Shown: positions 40,213 through 46,139 of the stretch, piece after piece
How positions within the stretch are numbered: the stretch's first letter is position 1
Layout of the letters: the number at the start of each line of letters is the position of its first letter
NCBI RefSeq assembly: GCF_900172365.1
Contig: NZ_FWFJ01000030.1
Coordinates: forward strand, 1 to 46,139
DNA length: 46,139 bases
Direction of reading: 5' to 3'
Source: Roseovarius gaetbuli
GTDB taxonomy: Bacteria > Pseudomonadota > Alphaproteobacteria > Rhodobacterales > Rhodobacteraceae
Made by a program: the position numbers and the translations under genes
Notes under the pieces: generated by a model
The model's database searches: none
Seen by the model: only the letters and a program-made list of their open reading frames with translations
Told to the model about the DNA's origin: nothing

Positions 40213-41022
40213 ATGGCGCATATTATTGTCGTCGGAAACGAAAAAGGCGGCGCGGGCAAATCAACCGTGTCGATGCATGTGGCATCGGCCCTTGCCCGCA
40301 TGGGCCACAAGGTCAGCGCGCTTGATCTCGACCTGCGCCAGAAAACCTTTGGCCGCTATTCCGAGAACCGCGCCAAGTTTATCGAAAAATCCGGCCTCGA
40401 TCTGCCAAGTCCGCGCTATCACGACCTTCCCGAGGTGGATCAGGATCAGCTCAAGCCCGGCGAAAACGTCTATGATCGCCGCCTTTCGGCCGCCGTGGCC
40501 GAGCTTGAAACCGATAGCGATTTCATCATCATCGACTGCCCCGGTTCGCATACCCGGCTAAGCCAGGTCGCCCATAGCCTTGCCGACACCCTGATCACAC
40601 CGCTCAACGACAGCTTTATCGACTTTGACCTGCTTGCCCATATCGACAGCGACGGCAAGAAAATCCTCGGGCCGTCGGTCTATTCCGAAATGGTCTGGAA
40701 TGCCCGCCAGTTGCGCGCGCAGGCCGGGCTCAAGGCGATCGACTGGATCGTGGTGCGCAACCGCATGGGCGCGCAACAGATGGTGAACAAGAAAAAGATG
40801 GGCGAGGCAATTGATAACCTTGCCAAGCGCATCGGCTTTCGCGTGGCGCCGGGGTTCAACGAGCGGGTCATCTTCCGCGAGCTGTTTCCGCGCGGCCTTA
40901 CGCTGCTTGATCTCAAGGATATCGGGGTCAAGGGGTTGAACATCTCGAACATCGCCGCGCGTCAGGAATTGCGCGATCTGATCAAGGCGCTGAACCTGCC
41001 GGGGGTCGAGGTCAACTTCTGA
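40213..41022 (+). CDS. mipZ: Division-plane positioning ATPase MipZ
   Basis: 269-aa ParA/MinD-family ATPase that in Caulobacter forms gradients from the poles and inhibits FtsZ to place the division septum. The deviant Walker A is EKGGAGKST at 10-18, Walker A' region ALDLDLRQKTFGRYSENR, Walker B FIIIDCPGSHTRLS. The conserved VRNRMGAQQMVNKKKMGEAI segment and GFRVAPGFNERVIFRELFPR are specific to MipZ rather than other ParA proteins. AGGGGAAG lies upstream of the ATG at 40213. It is divergent from luxI and has a candidate promoter at 40105. Confidence 0.94.
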   Translation: MAHIIVVGNEKGGAGKSTVSMHVASALARMGHKVSALDLDLRQKTFGRYSENRAKFIEKSGLDLPSPRYHDLPEVDQDQLKPGENVYDRRLSAAVAELETDSDFIIIDCPGSHTRLSQVAHSLADTLITPLNDSFIDFDLLAHIDSDGKKILGPSVYSEMVWNARQLRAQAGLKAIDWIVVRNRMGAQQMVNKKKMGEAIDNLAKRIGFRVAPGFNERVIFRELFPRGLTLLDLKDIGVKGLNISNIAARQELRDLIKALNLPGVEVNF

Positions 41023-41032
41023 TCTCGCCCAC

Positions 41033-41920
41033 TCAGATGCGCGGCTGAACGGGCATTTTTGCCCGCCTGCGCGAGCGCAGAAGGATCAGGTTAGAGACAA
41101 ACAACACGCCGATCACCACCACGCCGCCGATGATCGCCCATGGGCCGGGGTCTTCGCCGACGACCCACCACACCAAAAGCGGCGCCAGCACCGATTCAAG
41201 CAGGATCAGTAGAGCCACCTCAGCCGAGCTGATGTAACGCGGGCCGAGAGTCAAAAGACAGGTCGAGACGCTGATGAACGCGCCATGCGCAAGGATCAGC
41301 GGCCATTGGTTTGCAAAGACCGGCCCCGGCGTCGCCATCGGCCACATCACAAGCGACGCCACCAGAAACGCGACCGGAATGGCCGGGATCATCGAGGTGG
41401 CGCGCACCTGTCGCGCGGCGGTCATCGCGGCGGCAAAGCTTGCCGAAACCCCCAAGGCCACCAGATCCCCCTGCCAGCTTGCGCCCTTGGTTTCACCAGA
41501 GCCCCAGGCGATGATACCAAGGCCGACAAAGACCCCCATCATCGTGAAAACCATCCCTTGGCTGATCGGCTCGCCGAGGAAAATCCGGCTGAACACGGTC
41601 GCGAAAACCGGCATCGAGGCGATGATGAACACCACGTTGGCGACGCTGGTCCAGGTCACGGCCAGCACGAACCCCGGCGCGGTGGCGGCAATCAGAACCG
41701 TATAGATCAGCCCCGCCACGCCGGTGCGCGCGACCTTGGCAAAACCGCGCGTGCCCTCAAGCGCCAGAACCCCGATCAGGATCACCGTGCCCGCCGTCAC
41801 CCCGCGCCAGAAAGAGATCGTCGGCGCATCCGCCTCGATCAAGCGCACGAAAAGCGAATCCGGCACGACGAAAAGAACGCCAAGCGCGGTGATCAAGAGG
41901 CCTTTGAGATGCTCATTCAT
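41033..41920 (-). CDS. DMT-superfamily (EamA) transporter
   Basis: 295 aa with ten predicted membrane segments arranged as two EamA repeats (first about GLLITALGVLFVVPDSLFVR to VNVVF-like SVANVVFIIASMPVFATVFS; second about LVALGVSASFAAAMTAARQV to EVALLILLESVLAPLLVWWV). The E-x-P-like GEPIS and the repeat-end LE.vl.Pl motifs are typical of drug/metabolite exporters. Substrate unknown. It converges with mipZ (10 nt apart) and is divergent from the aldolase gene. Start at ATG 41920 is chosen over an upstream ATG at 41986; neither has a strong ribosome-binding site. Confidence 0.87.
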   Translation of the reverse strand: MNEHLKGLLITALGVLFVVPDSLFVRLIEADAPTISFWRGVTAGTVILIGVLALEGTRGFAKVARTGVAGLIYTVLIAATAPGFVLAVTWTSVANVVFIIASMPVFATVFSRIFLGEPISQGMVFTMMGVFVGLGIIAWGSGETKGASWQGDLVALGVSASFAAAMTAARQVRATSMIPAIPVAFLVASLVMWPMATPGPVFANQWPLILAHGAFISVSTCLLTLGPRYISSAEVALLILLESVLAPLLVWWVVGEDPGPWAIIGGVVVIGVLFVSNLILLRSRRRAKMPVQPRI

Positions 41921-42027
41921 GGGCCAATGAGTGGCCACAATTTCGGCCAAAGTAAACCCTGCCGCCCCCTCGCCAAGCCGGGGCAACCCGGTTTATGCTG
42001 GCGAGGCCTCAGCAAAGGAGCCGCCCC

Positions 42028-42801
42028 ATGCCCGCCCCGAAAAATTCCTTCAAGGCCGCCCTCGCAAACGACGAGATGCTCTATGGATGTTGGGCGGGCT
42101 TTGGCGATCCTTACGCGACCGAGGTGCTGGCCACTGCCGGGTTCGACTGGCTGGTGATTGACGGCGAGCATGCGCCGAACGATCTGCGCAGCATCAGCGC
42201 CCAGATTGCCGTGCTGTCGGGCAAGCACAGCCATCCGGTCGTGCGCCTGCCGATGGGCGAGGATTGGGCGATCAAACAGGTGCTTGATGCGGGCGCGCAG
42301 ACCCTGCTGATCCCCATGGTCGAAAGCGCCGATCAGGCCCGCGCCCTTGTACGCGCCATGCGCTATCCGCCCGAGGGTATTCGCGGCTCTGGCGCCGCCC
42401 TTGCGCGGGCCTCGCATTTCTCGACAATTCCCGATTACATCGCCACCGCCAACGCACAGATGTGTCTTTTGGTGCAGGTCGAAACCGTCGACGGAATCAC
42501 CGCTCTGGACGAGATTCTAGAGGTCGAGGGCGTTGACGGCGTCTTTATCGGCCCCTCCGACCTTGCCGCCGATATGGGTCATATGGGCGACAGCAGCGCG
42601 CCGCCGGTGGCGCGCGTCATCAAGGACGCGCTCGCCCGGATTGCGGCCTCGGACAAGGCCGCCGGTATCCTTGCGCTCGATCACGCCACCGCACAGGAAT
42701 ATGCCGGTTGCGGCGCACAGTTTCTGGCGGTCGGGATCGACGTCGTGATGCTTGCGCAAACTGCACGCGCAACCATGGCGAAATGGCGCGATGATGGCTG
42801 A
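42028..42801 (+). CDS. HpcH/HpaI-family class II aldolase
   Basis: 257 aa metal-dependent pyruvate aldolase. The catalytic base pair region is LVIDGEHAPND (H48), the pyruvate Arg is R73 (PVVRLP), and the metal ligands lie in LLVQVETVDGI (Glu) and VFIGPSDLAADMG (Asp). Family members cleave 4-hydroxy-2-oxo acids such as HKHD or 2-keto-3-deoxy sugars to pyruvate plus an aldehyde. AAGGAG lies 8 nt before the ATG. It overlaps the glucokinase gene by 11 nt, suggesting a role in sugar or sugar-acid metabolism rather than aromatic breakdown; no hpa genes are nearby. Confidence 0.88.
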   Translation: MPAPKNSFKAALANDEMLYGCWAGFGDPYATEVLATAGFDWLVIDGEHAPNDLRSISAQIAVLSGKHSHPVVRLPMGEDWAIKQVLDAGAQTLLIPMVESADQARALVRAMRYPPEGIRGSGAALARASHFSTIPDYIATANAQMCLLVQVETVDGITALDEILEVEGVDGVFIGPSDLAADMGHMGDSSAPPVARVIKDALARIAASDKAAGILALDHATAQEYAGCGAQFLAVGIDVVMLAQTARATMAKWRDDG

Positions 42802-43732
42802 TCTCTGGCTTTTGGCCGATGTTGGCGGCACCTCTACCCGTGTCGGCCTTGCGCGCGACGGGCGGCTTGATCGGGACAGCACGGACAGCTTTCGCAATGC
42901 CGATTTTTCGGGGCTGGCCGATATCCTTGATCACTACCTGACCGGCCACCCAACCCCGCCAAGCGCGCTCTGTGCCGGGGTTGCGGGGCCGGTGCGGCGC
43001 GGCACGGCGCAGCTCACCAATCTTGACTGGTTCATCGACAGCGCCGAGCTGGTAAACGTGACCGGCGCGCAGGATGTCCATCTGATCAACGATCTGGCGG
43101 CGCAGGGCTATGCTCTGGATGATCTGGACCCGGCCGATGTCACGCCGCTGATCGACGGGGCCACGCCCCCACCAGAGGCCGCGCGCTTGGTCATGGGCCT
43201 TGGCACGGGCAGCAATATCGCCGTGGTGCACCGCACGCCCCAAGGCCTGTTCATACCCCCCGCCGAGGCCGGTCACAGCAGCCTTCCGCACTCTGACGAT
43301 GCCATCGGTGCCCTGATCGTCGGGCTTGCGGGCAAGGACGCCCACCGCCCGCTTGAAGCGCTGCTTTCCGGGCCGGGCCTTACCCACCTGCATGCCTATT
43401 TTAGCGGTGACACCCTCACCCCGAAAGAGATCATCGCGGCGCATCGGACGGGCGACGCCGGGGCATCTGCCAGCCTCACGGCCTTTGCGCGGCTCTTGGG
43501 CACCGTGCTTGGCGATCTGGCGCTCAATCACCTGCCGATGGGCGGGATTTACCTGATTGGCGGCACAGCCAGCGCGGTAGCTCCCTTTCTTGTGCAGATG
43601 GGCTTGGCCGAGACCTTTACCGCCAAGGGCCCCTATAGTGCCCTGATGCGCGAAATGCCCATTTCCCTCATCAGTGACGACACTGCCGCCCTGCTTGGCT
43701 GTGCCCGCTATCTGCGGCAGCGCAAAAGCTAG
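42791..43732 (+). CDS. glk: Glucokinase (Glk family)
   Basis: 313 aa with the ASKHA fold of Glk-type glucokinases. The phosphate loop is ADVGGTSTRVGLAR at 9-22, the sugar-binding part is QLTNLDWFID and HLINDLAAQG, and VMGLGTGSNIAVVH and AEAGHSSLP are conserved. The TNLDW in place of the usual TN-W pattern is kept. It phosphorylates glucose at C6 in the Entner-Doudoroff or Embden-Meyerhof route. The ATG at 42791 (or 42794) lies inside the aldolase 3' end. It is followed by parE after 82 nt. Confidence 0.88.
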   Translation: MMADLWLLADVGGTSTRVGLARDGRLDRDSTDSFRNADFSGLADILDHYLTGHPTPPSALCAGVAGPVRRGTAQLTNLDWFIDSAELVNVTGAQDVHLINDLAAQGYALDDLDPADVTPLIDGATPPPEAARLVMGLGTGSNIAVVHRTPQGLFIPPAEAGHSSLPHSDDAIGALIVGLAGKDAHRPLEALLSGPGLTHLHAYFSGDTLTPKEIIAAHRTGDAGASASLTAFARLLGTVLGDLALNHLPMGGIYLIGGTASAVAPFLVQMGLAETFTAKGPYSALMREMPISLISDDTAALLGCARYLRQRKS

Positions 43733-43814
43733 AACATCTTCGCCATTGCCCCACTTCCACAGCGGTCCCGGCTCTGCCATAATGCCCCCCAACCAACAAA
43801 AAAAGAGCAGCGGC

Positions 43815-45770
43815 ATGAACGATCTTCTCTCCTCGGCCACCACATCCGATTATGATGCCTCCTCGATCCAGGTACTCGAGGATATGGAGCATGTGCGCCT
43901 GCGCCCCGGCATGTATATCGGCGGCAAGGATGATCGCGCGCTGCATCATATGGTGGCCGAAATCATCGACAACTCGATGGATGAGGCGGTCGCCGGCCAT
44001 GCCACCTGGATCGAGGTCGAGCTGCATGAAAACGGCCATGTCACCGTGCGCGACAATGGCCGCGGCATTCCGATTGATCCGCACCCCAAGGACCCAAGCA
44101 AGACTGCGCTTGAGATCATCTTTTGCACGCTGAACGCGGGCGGCAAGTTTTCCGGCGACAGCTATGAAACCTCGGGCGGTCTGCATGGGGTTGGCTCTTC
44201 GGTGGTCAATGCCCTGTCGGATCATCTTCGGGTCGAGGTGGCGCGCAACCGCGAGCTTTACATGATGGAGTTTTCGCGCGGCATCCCGCAGGCGCCTCTG
44301 GCAAAGATCGGCGCGGCGCCGAACCGGCGCGGCACCTCTGTGACCTTTCACCCGGACCCGGAAATCTTTGGCTCTCTCAAGCTCAAACCGGCGCGGCTTT
44401 TCAAGATGTCGCGGTCCAAGGCCTATCTGTTTTCCGGCGTTGAAATTCGCTGGAAGTCGGCGATTGCCGATGGCGAGACCCCGCAAGAGGCGACCTTCAA
44501 GTTTCCCGGCGGGCTTGCCGATTACCTTGGTGAAACCCTGAACGGGGCCACCACCTATGCCGAGCGCCCCTTTGCCGGCACGGTCGATTTCAAGGACAAA
44601 TACAACGTCCCCGGCAAGGTCGAATGGGCGATCAACTGGACCCCCTCGCGCGACGGCTTTATTCAGTCCTACTGTAACACCGTCCCCACCCCCGAGGGCG
44701 GCACCCACGAGGCCGGATTCTGGGCAGCGATCCTCAAGGGCATCAAGGCGTATGGCGAACTGGCCAACAACCGCAAGGCGGCCCAGATCACCCGCGAAGA
44801 CCTTGCCACAGGGGGCTGTGCGCTTGTGTCGTGCTTTATCCGCGAGCCGGAATTTGTCGGCCAGACCAAGGACCGGCTTGCCACCACCGACGCCGCCCGC
44901 ATGGTCGAGGGCGCGGTGCGCGATCACTTTGACAACTGGCTTGCGGCCGATACCAAATCGGCGGGGGCGATCCTTGATTTTCTGGTGCTGCGCGCCGAAG
45001 AACGGCTTCGTCGCCGTCAAGAGAAAGAGACCCAACGCAAGACCGCCACCAAAAAGCTGCGGCTGCCGGGCAAGCTTACTGATTGCTCGTCCAACACCCG
45101 CGACGGCACCGAATTGTTCATCGTCGAGGGCGATAGCGCGGGCGGCTCTGCCAAGATGGCGCGCAACCGGGTCAATCAGGCGCTTTTGCCGCTCAGGGGC
45201 AAGATCCTCAACGTGCTTGGCGCGGCGAGTTCCAAGCTTGGCACCAATGCCGAGATTTCCGACCTGACACAGGCGCTTGGCGTCGGGCTTGGCAGCAAGT
45301 TCAGCCTTGATGACCTGCGCTATGACAAGATCATCATCATGACCGACGCCGATGTCGACGGCGCGCATATCGCGGCGCTTTTGATGACGTTTTTCTTTAC
45401 CCAGATGCGCCCGATGATCGACGCGGGCCACCTCTACCTTGCCTGCCCGCCGCTGTTCAGGCTGACGCAGGGGGCCAAGCGGGTCTATTGCATTGACGAG
45501 GCAGAGCGCGACGAGTGGCTGGAAAAGGGCCTTGGCGGCAAGGGCAAGATCGACGTCAGCCGGTTCAAGGGTCTGGGCGAGATGGACGCGAAGGACCTCA
45601 AGGAAACCACGATGGACCCGAAGTCACGCAAGCTTATCCGGGTGACGATAGACGAGGATGAACCGGGCGAAACCAGCGACCTTGTCGAGCGTCTGATGGG
45701 GAAAAAGCCGGAGTTGCGGTTCCAGTATATCCAGGAGAATGCACGGTTCGTGGTGGAGCTGGATGTTTGA
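43815..45770 (+). CDS. parE: DNA topoisomerase IV subunit B
   Basis: 651 aa type IIA topoisomerase ATPase/Toprim subunit; with ParC it decatenates replicated chromosomes. The GHKL ATPase has EIIDNSMDEAVAG, DNGRGIPIDPHP and SGGLHGVGSSVVNALS. The transducer and Toprim follow, the latter with LFIVEGDSAGGSAKMARNR and the metal-binding TDADVDGAHIAALL. The C terminus ends ENARFVVELDV. Length and the compact Toprim (without GyrB's long insert) favour ParE over GyrB. The ATG at 43815 is chosen by homology (MNDLLSS...); an in-frame ATG at 43782 would add 11 residues. Confidence 0.94.
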   Translation: MNDLLSSATTSDYDASSIQVLEDMEHVRLRPGMYIGGKDDRALHHMVAEIIDNSMDEAVAGHATWIEVELHENGHVTVRDNGRGIPIDPHPKDPSKTALEIIFCTLNAGGKFSGDSYETSGGLHGVGSSVVNALSDHLRVEVARNRELYMMEFSRGIPQAPLAKIGAAPNRRGTSVTFHPDPEIFGSLKLKPARLFKMSRSKAYLFSGVEIRWKSAIADGETPQEATFKFPGGLADYLGETLNGATTYAERPFAGTVDFKDKYNVPGKVEWAINWTPSRDGFIQSYCNTVPTPEGGTHEAGFWAAILKGIKAYGELANNRKAAQITREDLATGGCALVSCFIREPEFVGQTKDRLATTDAARMVEGAVRDHFDNWLAADTKSAGAILDFLVLRAEERLRRRQEKETQRKTATKKLRLPGKLTDCSSNTRDGTELFIVEGDSAGGSAKMARNRVNQALLPLRGKILNVLGAASSKLGTNAEISDLTQALGVGLGSKFSLDDLRYDKIIIMTDADVDGAHIAALLMTFFFTQMRPMIDAGHLYLACPPLFRLTQGAKRVYCIDEAERDEWLEKGLGGKGKIDVSRFKGLGEMDAKDLKETTMDPKSRKLIRVTIDEDEPGETSDLVERLMGKKPELRFQYIQENARFVVELDV

Positions 45771-45780
45771 GGGGTAAGAA

Positions 45781-46017
45781 ATGGTAAAGATTTTTGGCGC
45801 GTTTCTAAGCATAGTTTTTCTAGTCGCAGTTTGCATTGGAACTATTTTCTTAGCGTATTATGGCTGGAATATCGCAGCCGCAGTGGTCAAAGGCGCAAAA
45901 ACGTTAGAACCAAACATTTATGTGCCTTTGGTTGTGACATTATTGACGGCATCTATTGGCCTTGCAGCCACTCTTTACACGCAAACCAAAACACGCATAC
46001 GGGAAACCGAGGGGTAA
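45781..46017 (+). CDS. Small AT-rich membrane protein, probably truncated
   Basis: 78 aa with two membrane segments (ISVPL-like: FGAFLSIVFLVAVCIGTIFL and IYVPLVVTLLTASIGLAATL). It lies 10 nt after parE but is clearly more AT-rich than its surroundings, suggesting foreign origin. The C terminus KTRIRETEG stops at a TAA inside or at the edge of the IS3-type element. Proteins with two such helices commonly continue with a charged cytoplasmic domain, so I infer 3' truncation by the insertion. Function unknown. Confidence 0.55.
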   Translation: MVKIFGAFLSIVFLVAVCIGTIFLAYYGWNIAAAVVKGAKTLEPNIYVPLVVTLLTASIGLAATLYTQTKTRIRETEG

Positions 46018-46139
46018 TCCCCCCATTTTCAATGGGGTCCAGCCGTAGAAATCACGCAGCTGTTTTCAGTTTCATAGCGGGTGTTATGCCGCCGATGCCC
46101 ATGTTGGGGCGCTCATTGTTGTAAGTCCAGAGCCATTGC
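46018..46139 (-). mobile_element. IS3-family insertion sequence, right-hand end (cut by window edge)
   Basis: The element end begins near CCCCCCATTTTCAATGGGGT at 46019, which contains a CCCCATT-TTC-AATGGGG hairpin, then runs into a minus-strand transposase tail. Exact boundary and target duplication cannot be set because the other end is outside the window. Confidence 0.7.
46052..46138 (-). CDS. IS3-family transposase OrfB, C-terminal end (partial)
   Basis: The minus strand encodes QWLWTYNNERPNMGIGGITP-AMKLKTAA followed by TGA at 46054-46052. The W-x-Y-N-x-E-R-P-N-M-G-IGG-TP pattern is the standard C-terminal signature of the IS3-family DDE transposase (integrase core). The last catalytic Glu and everything before it lie outside the window. 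It is too short to assign to an IS3 subgroup. Confidence 0.88.
   Translation of the reverse strand, partial: QWLWTYNNERPNMGIGGITPAMKLKTAA

Noticed and set aside
43671..45431. 586-codon minus-strand open frame opposite parE
   Set aside because: Shadow of parE codon usage; no ribosome-binding site or recognisable domain.
1..46139. CRISPR arrays, tRNA or rRNA genes, prophage or defence islands
   Set aside because: No regularly spaced repeats, no cloverleaf-like or rRNA sequence, and no phage or defence gene signatures were seen on either strand.

Overview
The window looks like chromosome from a marine alphaproteobacterium of the Rhodobacteraceae (Roseobacter group). It is GC-rich with short intergenic gaps. 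It carries a taurine-pyruvate aminotransferase next to a taurine-type ABC transporter, PHB genes phaA and phaB, MipZ, a TrcR (DUF1013) protein, COQ9, a decaprenyl-type synthase and a LuxI-type synthase. Genus cannot be fixed from sequence alone. No rRNA, tRNA, CRISPR array, prophage or recognisable defence island was seen.

Layout. 1-5.4 kb: an IS481-type transposase tail, a REP-like hairpin element, and divergent tauABC / tpa separated by about 430 bp with candidate TauR-type direct repeats; tauR and xsc are absent. 5.4-13.4 kb: LysE exporter, ornithine-decarboxylase-type enzyme, TrcR, RNase T2, a membrane protein with a sialidase-like protein, quinone oxidoreductase, COQ9, rpsU and a small conserved protein. 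13.4-18 kb: a coupled amidoligase / class I glutamine-amidotransferase-like hydrolase pair, rlmN, tag and a stand-alone EAL phosphodiesterase. 18-23.7 kb: phaA, phaB, a YdcH-like protein, a TrmN6-like methyltransferase, a DUF2007 protein, polyprenyl diphosphate synthase and ispE. 23.7-29 kb: a TPR protein, ETF-ubiquinone oxidoreductase, greA and a membrane protein. 29-32 kb: a three-gene envelope glycosylation operon (LAB_N protein, GT39/ArnT-like, GT2) whose last gene is split by a 558-bp IS200/IS605 element. 32-37 kb: UspA, Nfu, TsaB, RimI, a TSUP permease with a TIGR02186 protein, and a secreted HExxH protein. 37-46.1 kb: an SDR and a RecD-like helicase (coupled), LuxI divergent from mipZ, a DMT exporter, an HpaI-type aldolase overlapping glucokinase, parE, and a small AT-rich membrane protein that runs into an IS3-family element at the right edge.

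How genes work together. Tau proteins import taurine and Tpa transaminates it to sulfoacetaldehyde. PhaA and PhaB make 3-hydroxybutyryl-CoA for PHB. The prenyl synthase, COQ9 and ETF-QO all touch ubiquinone (side chain, biosynthesis, reduction). Nfu, TsaB and RimI form an overlapping or closely spaced housekeeping run. Translational coupling through 4-nt ATGA overlaps is frequent (tauB/tauC, sialidase-like/membrane protein, amidoligase/hydrolase, LAB_N/GT39, GT39/GT2, helicase/SDR).

Most notable observations: exact reconstruction of the IS-interrupted GT2 gene; a 27-bp perfect palindrome masking the tnpA start; an inverted pair of about 105-bp palindromic repeats whose terminal bases form the stop codons of three adjoining genes; the amidoligase/hydrolase cassette of unknown product; a luxI gene without luxR in a divergent promoter region with symmetric motifs; and a taurine permease with a large periplasmic insertion. 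I did not find a system I can confidently call wholly new; the amidoligase pair is the best candidate for unknown biochemistry.
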